Part shown: one piece after another, positions 8,493 through 16,119 of the stretch | Layout: every line of letters starts with the position of its first letter | Numbering within the stretch: position 1 is the stretch's first letter | DNA from: Chitinophagales bacterium | Lineage (GTDB): Bacteria; Bacteroidota; Bacteroidia; Chitinophagales; Saprospiraceae | NCBI GenBank assembly: GCA_017303475.1 | Contig: JAFLBO010000010.1 | Coordinates: 62,001-126,000, forward strand | Length of the DNA stretch: 64,000 nt | Direction: 5' to 3' | The notes under the pieces: model-generated | Database searches by the model: none | Seen by the model: the letters and a program-made list of their open reading frames with translations, nothing else | Told to the model about the DNA's origin: nothing | Program-made: the position numbers and the translations under genes

Positions 8493-9296
8493 ATGAAAAT
8501 TCCACTATGGCTCATCGGCCTGCTTTTTGCAGGTTACACGGTCTGGTGCTGTTATCACTGGCATTGCAATGTATGCCAGTGTTGCGATGGCGCAGCTGCC
8601 GGCACGACGGCCACGGAAACCAACGGCGCTCCACTTTTTGCCTGGAATGCCGCCCAACCCGTGCCGGACAACAAATTCCCAGATTGGAAAAAAGCGCTCC
8701 TGAGCAAAGGCGGCCAGGGCGACACGTTGGTTATCACCGGTTATTACCGAAAAGGAGAAACCGATGGTGAAAAACTGGCTTTGGCGCGTGCAGCTGCGTT
8801 GCGCGATATGCTGGCGCCAGAAATGCCTGCCAACCGTGTGAAACTGATGTCAAAAATGGTTGACGATGGGCTGGCTGAAGGCAGTGCCGCCAAGGAAAGC
8901 GCAGATTTTGCCTGGCTGAAAATGGTGCTCAAAAAGGAAGACAGCGCCATTATTGAGTCTGACAAAGATGTAATCCTGCTTTTCCCCTATAATTCAACAG
9001 AAAAGGAGAGTGATCCCAAAGTGGATGCTTACCTGAAGGATTTGTGTGAAAAACACAAGGCTACCAATGCCACATTCGTGGTTACGGGTCACACAGACGA
9101 TGTAGGCTCTGATGAAAGCAACCTGGCTTTTGGAGCTGCCCGTGCCAAATCAGTAGCAAAGATCCTGACTAAAAATGGTATTGCCGCTTCCCGAATTACC
9201 ACCAACTCCAAAGGTGAAGCTGAACCAGTGGCGCCGAACGACACTGAGGATGGCCGACATCAGAATCGCCGCGTGGTGATCACTGTAAACCGTTAA
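8493..9296 (+). CDS. OmpA-family envelope protein with N-terminal cysteine cluster
   Basis: 267 residues. One hydrophobic segment (about 4-18) is followed directly by a cysteine-rich stretch with Cys at 19, 20, 25, 28, 30 and 31 (WCCYHWHCNVCQCC). A first domain (about 45-150) contains VITGYYRKGE and a divergent repeat of the peptidoglycan-binding fold. The C-terminal OmpA domain (about 155-267) has the usual TGHTDDVGSDESNLAFGAAR and NRRVVI motifs, implying binding to diaminopimelate peptidoglycan. It is likely an inner-membrane-anchored periplasmic protein. The next gene starts 21 bp downstream, so the two form an operon. Confidence 0.88.
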   Translation: MKIPLWLIGLLFAGYTVWCCYHWHCNVCQCCDGAAAGTTATETNGAPLFAWNAAQPVPDNKFPDWKKALLSKGGQGDTLVITGYYRKGETDGEKLALARAAALRDMLAPEMPANRVKLMSKMVDDGLAEGSAAKESADFAWLKMVLKKEDSAIIESDKDVILLFPYNSTEKESDPKVDAYLKDLCEKHKATNATFVVTGHTDDVGSDESNLAFGAARAKSVAKILTKNGIAASRITTNSKGEAEPVAPNDTEDGRHQNRRVVITVNR

Positions 9297-9317
9297 CCCA
9301 CTAACACTAACAACATC

Positions 9318-9950
9318 ATGTTTTCCTATATCCTTTTGAATTGCAGCATCTGGGACAATCTGCCCACTGCCCTTGCACTTTGTATCATACCCTTTATTCT
9401 TGGCTGGCTGGCAGCAAGAGCCTATTACAAGGTGGGCTCGCTTCGTGATCAGGTAACCGAACTGAGTGGCAGGGTAAGTACTCTTACTGAGGAAATTACC
9501 GATGTGCGAATGAAACTATCTGCCTGCGAAGCAGACGGGGAAGCCAAGGCAGAACAAATTAAAAAACTAAAAAGCGACCTGATGATGGCCGATGGAGAGC
9601 GTATGGCCTTACGGGAACAGGTGACAGCATTAACTGCTGGCGGTGGCAAAAAAGCAGCGGCAAATCCGGCCAGCATCACTTTTGCAGGCAAAAAATGGAA
9701 ATGGGATGACCTGAAGATTGTAGAAGGTATCGGTCCTAAAATTGAAGAACTGCTGCACAATGCAGGCATAAAAACCTGGGAAGCCCTGGCTGCAACTGCT
9801 GTAGACCGAATTAAGGAAATCCTGGATGCGGCCGGCCCTAGCTATCAAATCCACGACCCCGGCACCTGGCCTGCTCAAGCAGGATTAGCCGCTGAAGGCA
9901 AATGGGATGAGTTGAAGAAGTGGCAGGATGAGCTGGATGCAGGGAAGTGA
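9318..9950 (+). CDS. Membrane protein with coiled coil and helix-hairpin-helix domain
   Basis: 210 residues. A transmembrane helix (about 12-35, ALALCIIPFILGWLAARAYY) is followed by a long coiled coil (about 38-105). The C-terminal domain (about 125-205) is helix-hairpin-helix-like: LKIVEGIGPKIEELLHNAGI, then LAAEGKWDELKKWQDEL. A related domain is known at the end of some L21 and NuoE-type proteins. HhH domains usually bind DNA without sequence specificity, but here a protein role is equally possible. It pairs with the OmpA-like gene upstream, suggesting a joint envelope task. The specific function is unknown. Confidence 0.8.
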   Translation: MFSYILLNCSIWDNLPTALALCIIPFILGWLAARAYYKVGSLRDQVTELSGRVSTLTEEITDVRMKLSACEADGEAKAEQIKKLKSDLMMADGERMALREQVTALTAGGGKKAAANPASITFAGKKWKWDDLKIVEGIGPKIEELLHNAGIKTWEALAATAVDRIKEILDAAGPSYQIHDPGTWPAQAGLAAEGKWDELKKWQDELDAGK

Positions 9951-9963
9951 AGGGGGGGGCAGG

Positions 9964-9980
9964 GTTTGAGGGGTTTGAAG
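9964..9980. repeat. 9-bp word GTTTGAGGG, about two copies
   Basis: GTTTGAGGG (9964-9972) is followed by GTTTGAAG (9973-9980), preceded by a run of nine G. The same word is repeated four times at 11552-11587, on the other side of the HMG-CoA synthase gene. Confidence 0.6.
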
Positions 9981-10003
9981 CGAGGCCTCTTATTAAAATA
10001 AAG

Positions 10004-10031
10004 GAGCCGCTCCGGATATCCGGGGCGGCTC
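10004..10031 (+). terminator. Terminator between the HhH gene and HMG-CoA synthase
   Basis: A 28-nt nearly perfect palindrome, GAGCCGC-TCCGGATATCCGG-GGCGGCTC, followed by TTGTATTT. It lies between convergent genes and could serve both. Confidence 0.8.
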
Positions 10032-10110
10032 TTGTATTTCCAGCAAAAAAGCAGGTCGAATTGAATTTCGATTTATTCATTTAACAACTCCTCATCGTCC
10101 ATCGTTCATC

Positions 10111-11484
10111 TCACACTCCATAATACCTGGCGCCGAGCGTTACGCCTTCCTGACCGATACGCTGGAGTCCCCAGCGGTTTTCTTCTTTGAAAACCGGGCC
10201 GTTTTGGGCGCCTGTGTGCAAAAGTTCGTATTGATCGTAATCAATGGCGCGGCGGCGATTGAGTTTTTCGAAGATCTTGAAATGGGACGCCACCTGTGCC
10301 CAGTCTTTTTGCACCACAGCTTCAAACACTTTTGATTTGGAGCCGCTGCCATAGGCTACGAACCCGAGGCGTTTGCCGGCAAGTTTGTTTTGTTCCCGGG
10401 CATCACATTCCAGAGAGCTCATAAGCGCCAGGAAAATGGATGCAGTGTACAGATTTCCTGTTTCCTGGCTGGCACGTTGGGCCTTTTCCAGTTTTTCTTT
10501 TACAAAGCGCCGGTAAAGGGCCGATTCTGAAACAGATTTCAGAAACGCAGCCTGAGCCTTTGCAAAAACTTTGGCATCAGAAAGGGCAGATTGGTCTGGT
10601 TCCTGAAAATGAAACCTGGCTACATCGTTCTCCCACACGCCTTTTCGTTTGCGTTCAGCCACGAACTCCTCCACGAACATACGTTTGGCGTGGAAAGCAT
10701 AGGGCAGGTGAAAAATCATACGCGCCCAGCGGTCTGATAAGGCGGTATACTGATTTTCTTTAAACAGTTTGGCAGAAATAGCCTTTTGCCGAAAATCTGC
10801 CAATGCTTCTGTCATTCGGTTTTGGTAACACTGATTGGAGTATTGGCCATCAAATACCGGGGTTTCGGAAAAACGTTCACGACGTGGTTTATAGAAATCG
10901 TGCACACTTTCCATGGCAATGCCAAATACCGGACGGATGGCCAGCAGGCGTGGGTTGTGGGTAACCAGGATGGCAACTGCGCCGGCGCCCTGGGTATATT
11001 CGCCGGTACTTTGCAGTTCATATTTGGCAATATCACTGGCAACCACAATACCGATCCGGCGCTTATCAGCAGCCACCCAGTCTAGCGTATTGTGCAGTGC
11101 ATCAGTTGCACCAATACAGGCGAAGGTCATATCCAACACATCACAGTGACGAAAACAATCTTTACCAAATTGGGCTGTGTACCGCTGAGCGAGCATTTCC
11201 ACGGCATAGGTTCCAGTGGGCTTAGCCATATCAAGGGCGCTTTCTGTGCCCAGATAAATACGGCCAATTTTGCGTGGATCAAGTTTATTCCGGTCTATAA
11301 GTTCTGCAATAGCTTCAGCTGCCATGGTAGCAGCATCTTCATGTGCATCACAGACCGCCATTTTGTGCAATCCCAATCCCTGTGATAATTTCTCATAAGG
11401 GATATCGCGTTTTTCAGCAAGGGTTTGGATATCTAGGTACAATTTAGGCGCATAAAACGCCATATCATCTATTCCGAATGCCAT
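10111..11484 (-). CDS. Hydroxymethylglutaryl-CoA synthase family protein
   Basis: 457 residues of thiolase fold. HMG-CoA synthase condenses acetyl-CoA with acetoacetyl-CoA in the mevalonate route to isoprenoids. Expected catalytic residues are present: Glu81 in LGTESALD, Cys123 in DMTFACIGATDAL (acyl carrier) and His259 in MIFHLPYAFH. Length fits eukaryote-like and Bacteroidota enzymes rather than the shorter 390-aa firmicute form. A biosynthetic relative acting on beta-branched polyketides is possible, but no such genes are nearby. Transcribed alone; word repeats lie upstream of the start. Confidence 0.88.
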   Translation of the reverse strand: MAFGIDDMAFYAPKLYLDIQTLAEKRDIPYEKLSQGLGLHKMAVCDAHEDAATMAAEAIAELIDRNKLDPRKIGRIYLGTESALDMAKPTGTYAVEMLAQRYTAQFGKDCFRHCDVLDMTFACIGATDALHNTLDWVAADKRRIGIVVASDIAKYELQSTGEYTQGAGAVAILVTHNPRLLAIRPVFGIAMESVHDFYKPRRERFSETPVFDGQYSNQCYQNRMTEALADFRQKAISAKLFKENQYTALSDRWARMIFHLPYAFHAKRMFVEEFVAERKRKGVWENDVARFHFQEPDQSALSDAKVFAKAQAAFLKSVSESALYRRFVKEKLEKAQRASQETGNLYTASIFLALMSSLECDAREQNKLAGKRLGFVAYGSGSKSKVFEAVVQKDWAQVASHFKIFEKLNRRRAIDYDQYELLHTGAQNGPVFKEENRWGLQRIGQEGVTLGARYYGV

Positions 11485-11740
11485 AAGGATGGAGGGTGGA
11501 ATGGGTTTGATGTAGCGGCGGGTTTAGCCGCCGGAATGAGGAGTATGAGAAGTTTGAGGGGTTTGAGGGGTTTGATGGGTTTGAAAGACCACTCACCCAA
11601 ACGTAATCCCTGACCTCGAAGAGGTCAAACATAAAAAACCATCAAAAGCACAAAAAGGTTTAGCGGAGGCCATGTCAGGCTCCGTGGTTAAATTGGTGGC
11701 ACAGGCTTGTGGTTAGGGAAAGTGCGCAAAAGTATGAAAA
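11485..11740. other. Noncoding region with small hairpins, left of the large palindrome
   Basis: No coding signal. It holds the hairpin GCGGCGG-GTTTA-GCCGCCG near 11514-11532, four GTTTGAGGG-type units (11552-11587) and the palindrome TGACCTC-GAA-GAGGTCA (11611-11627). It forms the shared upstream region of the divergent HMG-CoA synthase gene and the gene at 11990. Confidence 0.65.
11552..11587. repeat. Four tandem 9-bp units GTTTGAGGG
   Basis: Units at 11552, 11561, 11570 and 11579 read GTTTGAGGG, GTTTGAGGG, GTTTGATGG and GTTTGAAAG: an exact 9-bp period that decays to the right. It lies 68 nt upstream of the HMG-CoA synthase start. The same word occurs at 9964. Confidence 0.8.
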
Positions 11741-11965
11741 ATGTCCAATATCCAATGTCCAATAACCAATGTCCAAGTGGTGCGCCTGTTTGGCATCAGC
11801 ACACTTGCTTACTTATCCTCGCCTGAATGGCGAAGTCAGGTGCTTTGCACTCGCTATTCAGGCGAGTAAAGCCAGGCAAAAGTGCTGATGCCAGGCAGGC
11901 GCACCACTTGGACATTGGACATTGGATATTGGACATTGGATATTGGATATTGGACATTGGATATT
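11741..11965. repeat. Large nested palindrome with 7-bp word-repeat arms
   Basis: Left arm (11741-11803): ATGTCCAATATCC-type words, then CAAGTGGTGCGCC and GGCATCAGCAC. Right arm (11882-11965): the reverse complement GTGCTGATGCC, GGCGCACCACTTG, then words TTGGACA/TTGGATA with a 7-bp period. The 78-nt centre has its own hairpin, CTCGCCTGAAT (11818-11828) with ATTCAGGCGAG (11856-11866). The unique core arms match at about 35 of 37 positions. The whole could extrude as a cruciform or fold as RNA. It ends 24 nt before the start codon at 11990. Confidence 0.9.
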
Positions 11966-11985
11966 CGCCATTCTCATTATTTTTG
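11957..11985 (+). promoter_or_regulatory. Promoter of the gene at 11990, -33 box inside the repeat
   Basis: TTG (11957-11959) lies in the last word unit of the palindrome's right arm; an 18-nt spacer leads to TATTTTTG (11978-11985), a match to TAnnTTTG. The ATG begins 4 nt after the -7 box, so the transcript would be leaderless or nearly so, if this promoter is real. Confidence 0.55.
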
Positions 11986-11989
11986 CATT

Positions 11990-12559
11990 ATGGCAAAATT
12001 GGAAGAACAACTCAAGGCGGCAATCACGCGTATGCCGGTGGCGGAAAAAGACAAGCTGTTGCTTAGGTTAGTGGCAAAAGACGAAAAACTGGTGCGTCGA
12101 CTCATCTTTGAATTAATGGAAGGCGGCGAAACCCGGGATGAACGCGCCAGTGCGCTTCGGGAAGAAATTGCGGCTGATCTGGCAAAAGCTGGCAAGGATT
12201 ACCTGACACCGGGCTACCTGTTGATGTACCTGCGGCATTGGAATGCGCGGATTAACGAACACGTGCAAGCAACCAAAGACAAGGCCGGAGATGTTATTCT
12301 GGTACTCTTTATGCTGGCAGAAGCAATCCGCCTGCATGAAGAGATGCTCCGCAATTTTCCAGATCGCCGAAGCGACACTCTGGCGCCATATCTGGTAAAG
12401 CGGATGCAGTCCATTCATAAAAAAGCCGAAAAACTTCATGAGGACTACCACATGGATTTCCGGGAAGATGCCCAAACCATTATGCGGTTTATATGGTCGT
12501 TTAAACCCACTGCCCAGTTGGCCAAAGAACTCGGACTGCCAGGTTATTGGCCACTTTAA
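11990..12559 (+). CDS. Conserved-looking helical protein of unknown function
   Basis: 189 residues, soluble, no signal peptide or membrane segment. I do not recognise a domain. The sequence is mostly helical and charged, with repeated Ala/Leu/Glu stretches (MAKLEEQLKAAITRMPVAEK, LREEIAADLAKAGKDYLTPG) and Trp/Tyr-rich spots (YLRHWNARIN, MRFIWSFKP, LPGYWPL). The ATG at 11990 was chosen because longer frames run into the palindrome. It converges on the PorE-like gene with 3 bp between stop codons and no terminator. Confidence 0.75.
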   Translation: MAKLEEQLKAAITRMPVAEKDKLLLRLVAKDEKLVRRLIFELMEGGETRDERASALREEIAADLAKAGKDYLTPGYLLMYLRHWNARINEHVQATKDKAGDVILVLFMLAEAIRLHEEMLRNFPDRRSDTLAPYLVKRMQSIHKKAEKLHEDYHMDFREDAQTIMRFIWSFKPTAQLAKELGLPGYWPL

Positions 12560-12562
12560 TGA

Positions 12563-14938
12563 CTAATTGCCTGTTTTTTTTCTGATAACCCTGAACTCCG
12601 TTCGGCGGTTGAGTTGGTGTAGGTTTTCATCGCAGTCCACTCCGTTACCACAGCGGTTAACCAGTCGCGTTTCGCCATACCCTTTAGGCAACAGACGGTT
12701 GAAGGTAATGCCCTGTTTTACCAGCCAGCTCACTACAGCTTCTGCCCTTTGTTGCGAAAGCTCCAGATTGTAATCGTCAGACCCGCGTGCGTCTGTGTGC
12801 GATCCTATCTCTACCTGCATATCCGGGTTTTGATGCAGTGTTTTGAGCAATTTCCACAATTCCGGCATGGAGGCATCGTTGGGTTCTATTCCATTCAGAT
12901 CGTAATACAGTTTTACCAGGTATCCATCCTGACTTCGTTCCCAGGCACTTTCTTCCGGCTTGCTGGGCGCCCCGTTATCGTACAGCACACCTTCCCGAAC
13001 TGAAAGCCCTTCACCTAACTCGAAGGATGCCAGGCTGCCATCAGCATTTTCATACAACCCGGTTTGCAAGTTGTACCGGGGGCCGGCAGTTTGGGTAGAA
13101 CGCTCCGGAATGTCTACAATAAAGCCCTCCCTGTCCCGGTATGGTTCCAGATTGAGGTTCACTCTGTTGGTTGTGTTGGAGGAGCTGTTTTTGGTACAAA
13201 TACCCTCTGCAACTCCTGCGATAAAACCTTCAGATTCTGCTCTCAGGGTATAACAACAGTTTTTATCCAACTTAAACCTGAACCGTCCATCCGGGCCGGT
13301 GATGATGGGTTGAGATGCCGTTTTACCACAATCGTTACTCAGTATAACCCTGGCGCCAAGGGCTGGAAAGCCATCCCGCATGTCAAATACAATCCCCTGG
13401 ACACTATAATTACTCACTTTGTTCAGCCCTATTTCCACCCTTGAGGTTTGTCCGTTCTCACGCCCGGCGCAGCCATTGGCCAGCGACATTTCATAACCTT
13501 TTTTTGCGGTAGAAAAATCTGCACATTCCTCCTGCCGCATATCAAAAGCTGCGATGCCATCTGCACTGGTGGTGATACTGAAGCCGGTGAGCGAATTGAG
13601 CACTGTAGCGCCGCTAATTGGCTTATTGGTCTGTGTATCAAATACATAGATTTCCAGCGTGGAGGCATTTCTGGAGAACGCATAGATATCGTCGCGGCCT
13701 GCCCCACCCTCCCGGTTGGAGGTAAAAAATCCCCAGGTGAGGTCCCCACCAAACCAAATACCAAAATCATCCCGGTTAGAATTGACAGGCGCTCCAAGGT
13801 TTACCGGCACATTCCAGTCTTTATCGCCTTTAGGTGTACTGTAAAACAAATCCAGTCCACCCAGGCCCAGGTGCCCATTTCCGGCAAAGTAGAGTCGCCC
13901 GTTGCCATCTACAAAAGGGAATATTTCGTTCCCTTCTGTATTAATAGTGGGTCCGAGGTTGAGGGCATTACCCCAACCACCGTTTTGCCAATCGCAATAA
14001 TATAAATCCATACCGCCAAAACCGCCAGGACGATTACTACTGAAATACAGGCGTTTACCATCCGGGCTCAGGCAAGGGTGTGCCGTATTGAAATCCGGTG
14101 TATTAAAAGGTAACCGGGAAATATCAGACCAACCTCCGCGTTCATTGCGTCGGGCGGTGAACAGGTTAAGTTTGACCAATCCTTCATCGCTGCGACTGGT
14201 ATTGCCTTCCAGGTAATTGTTTCTGGTAAAAAACAACTGTTGTCCATCTGGAGAAACACAGGCAGCTGCTTCGTTAAATTCGGTATTGATATCGGGTGAA
14301 AACCCATCCACCACTGCCGCCTCAAGGGCTCCGGGCTGATCAGACTTGAGTGGCGCACTGTACAAGTCAGAGAATGGATTGCCCGTCCACATAGAGGTTC
14401 GTTTTACGGGCTTACCCAAGTCCCGATCACTGGCGAACACCAACTGGTTGCCCAGGATGCTGGGGCCAAAATCATCGTATGCTGAATTGATGGGCAACGG
14501 GAAAACCTGGTACACATCCTGGTTTTTATTGCGGAGTTCCTGCTCTCGGTCGCAGGCAGCAGCCAGATTTTTAGCTCTGGCATCGTCAGGTGCTTCTTTT
14601 TCGTATTGTTTGAACCAGTTGATGGCCAGGTTGCATTTGCTATTGGCCTGGAGCATCATGCCGTAATATAATTTGTAAACCGGTTTTGGGTACGGAAGCC
14701 GCACCAGCTGACCGTACCAAAGTTCGGCGTTTTCAGTATCATTGATTTTCCGGTAACATTCCGCCAGATTAGCCTTAGCCTCTGCGTTGTCTTCTTTTTC
14801 CAATACCAACAGGAATTGCTGAATGGCTGTTTGATAATCCAGTTCTTGCATAGCCTGGGTAGCACGGCGCATCAGGGTGGATTGTGCCCCAAGTCCGAGA
14901 GGAAGCAGCCATAACCATAACAGAAGCGTTTTTTTCAT
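12563..14938 (-). CDS. PorE-like protein: TPR, beta-propeller, carboxypeptidase-regulatory and OmpA domains
   Basis: 791 residues with a signal peptide (MKKTLLLWLWLLPLGLGAQ). Domain order: TPR repeats (about 25-130), a PD40/WD40-like propeller with repeated LSPDGKRLYFSSNRPGG-type blades (about 140-420), carboxypeptidase-regulatory-like beta domains (about 430-600), and a C-terminal OmpA domain (about 665-785; IGSHTDARGSDDYN, NRRTEFRVI). This layout is that of PorE, which tethers the type IX secretion complex to peptidoglycan. It follows a PorP/SprF gene by 10 bp, so the two are co-transcribed. Many Bacteroidota carry several such pairs, so it may serve a specialised complex rather than the core machine. 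Confidence 0.85.
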   Translation of the reverse strand: MKKTLLLWLWLLPLGLGAQSTLMRRATQAMQELDYQTAIQQFLLVLEKEDNAEAKANLAECYRKINDTENAELWYGQLVRLPYPKPVYKLYYGMMLQANSKCNLAINWFKQYEKEAPDDARAKNLAAACDREQELRNKNQDVYQVFPLPINSAYDDFGPSILGNQLVFASDRDLGKPVKRTSMWTGNPFSDLYSAPLKSDQPGALEAAVVDGFSPDINTEFNEAAACVSPDGQQLFFTRNNYLEGNTSRSDEGLVKLNLFTARRNERGGWSDISRLPFNTPDFNTAHPCLSPDGKRLYFSSNRPGGFGGMDLYYCDWQNGGWGNALNLGPTINTEGNEIFPFVDGNGRLYFAGNGHLGLGGLDLFYSTPKGDKDWNVPVNLGAPVNSNRDDFGIWFGGDLTWGFFTSNREGGAGRDDIYAFSRNASTLEIYVFDTQTNKPISGATVLNSLTGFSITTSADGIAAFDMRQEECADFSTAKKGYEMSLANGCAGRENGQTSRVEIGLNKVSNYSVQGIVFDMRDGFPALGARVILSNDCGKTASQPIITGPDGRFRFKLDKNCCYTLRAESEGFIAGVAEGICTKNSSSNTTNRVNLNLEPYRDREGFIVDIPERSTQTAGPRYNLQTGLYENADGSLASFELGEGLSVREGVLYDNGAPSKPEESAWERSQDGYLVKLYYDLNGIEPNDASMPELWKLLKTLHQNPDMQVEIGSHTDARGSDDYNLELSQQRAEAVVSWLVKQGITFNRLLPKGYGETRLVNRCGNGVDCDENLHQLNRRTEFRVIRKKTGN

Positions 14939-14948
14939 TGGTTTGCGG

Positions 14949-15929
14949 TTAGAAATAGCGCGGTGAGACTACTTGTTTAACTTTCACATCAAATTCATAA
15001 CCAAGCATTATTTCAAAAGAATTGCTGCTTGCTGTGCGCAATTTGCTCAGGGTGATATCGTATGCAGCGCCAAAACGCATACCGTTGCGCAGCGACCAGG
15101 ACACCCACAAATTGGCGGAATCGGTAGAAGATTTTTGGGCTAGAGCAGTTCTGTAAGTCAAGCCGGCCCAGAACAATTGGCGAAACAGAAAAGATGCGCC
15201 CAGGTTGAGCGAAGTGGGTGAGCCGATCTGGTTTTCTCCGGTTTTGCTGAAGAAGCCGGCATGTTGGAGCAATAAATTAGGTCTAAAAACCAGCTCTTCA
15301 CCGTTCAAAGGAATGGCGCCACCAAGGGTAAGGTACCAGTGGCGCACATTACGGGCATTGATTTGAGCGGCTTGCTGGTTGTCCTGACTGAGGTCGTATT
15401 CCAGCAGGCGGGGCACCGCTACCCCAACGTAAAATTGTTTATTGTACAGGTAAGCGCCCGCACCAAAGTTTGGCAACCACCGGGAGAGATTCTGGTTAAA
15501 GGACGCATCGTCGGTATCTACCACTTGTACAGTGCTGAGTCTGCTTCTCCAATTGGCCAATCCGGCCTGCATTCCAATTGAAAGTTTGTATTGGTTTTGC
15601 GCGCCTATCTGAAGGCGGTACGCGTACGCGCCCGAGAGCTCGGTGGCTCCTCCCGGCCCAATCTGATCATTCATCAGTGTAAAACCCAAACCTACACGGT
15701 CGTTTTGCAAAGGCATATGCCCGCTGAGCACCTGAGTAACTGGTGCGCCTTCCAGTCCGAGCCATTGTTGGCGGTGTGTCAGGTTGACGGTTAGGTGCTC
15801 ATGGCTACCTGCGTAGGCTGGATTAAAAAGCAGCGCATTAAAGTGATAGCTGGTCAGGGTTGGATCCTGCTGGGCTGAAATTTCGCTAATGCAAAGCAAT
15901 AAACAGCAAAAGAGGTGAATATTCCTCAT
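14949..15929 (-). CDS. PorP/SprF family type IX secretion membrane protein
   Basis: 326 residues from the ATG at 15927-15929, chosen because it begins a signal peptide (MRNIHLFCCLLLCISEISAQ). The mature part starts QDPTLTSYHFNALLFNPAYA, the family hallmark, and continues as an outer-membrane beta-barrel with alternating strands (HRQQWLGLEGAPVTQ, RVGLGFTLMNDQIGP). PorP/SprF proteins partner with PorE or gliding proteins and help present T9SS cargo. It is the first gene of a two-gene operon. Confidence 0.9.
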   Translation of the reverse strand: MRNIHLFCCLLLCISEISAQQDPTLTSYHFNALLFNPAYAGSHEHLTVNLTHRQQWLGLEGAPVTQVLSGHMPLQNDRVGLGFTLMNDQIGPGGATELSGAYAYRLQIGAQNQYKLSIGMQAGLANWRSRLSTVQVVDTDDASFNQNLSRWLPNFGAGAYLYNKQFYVGVAVPRLLEYDLSQDNQQAAQINARNVRHWYLTLGGAIPLNGEELVFRPNLLLQHAGFFSKTGENQIGSPTSLNLGASFLFRQLFWAGLTYRTALAQKSSTDSANLWVSWSLRNGMRFGAAYDITLSKLRTASSNSFEIMLGYEFDVKVKQVVSPRYF

Positions 15930-16069
15930 GTAAATCAGTTTCTGGATAAGGGATAAAAAACAAGCACCAAATTCCTGCCAAACAGTCAAAAAATTGGAGT
16001 GTGGCACAAAGTTCTGAAAAAACAGTGGTGAACACCAGAACCTTACCGGTAAAATCCAGCCATTGTTGC

Positions 16070-16077
16070 TACTTTTG
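16070..16077 (+). promoter_or_regulatory. -7 box upstream of prfC
   Basis: TACTTTTG matches TAnnTTTG, 42 nt before the prfC ATG. No convincing -33 TTG lies at the right distance, so this is a weak call. Confidence 0.4.
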
Positions 16078-16119
16078 CGCCCCGTAATACGGAATTGATC
16101 CGGATTACTAAACGCAGTT

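Noticed and set aside
11741..11965. Insertion sequence or MITE of a known family
   Set aside because: No transposase, no evident target-site duplication and arms made of words. Without genome-wide copies this cannot be assigned to a known element class.
11827..11989. In-frame extension of the 11990 gene upstream through the palindrome
   Set aside because: The extra residues merely translate the word repeats (LDIGYWTLDIGYW-like). A -7 box lies just before the internal ATG at 11990.
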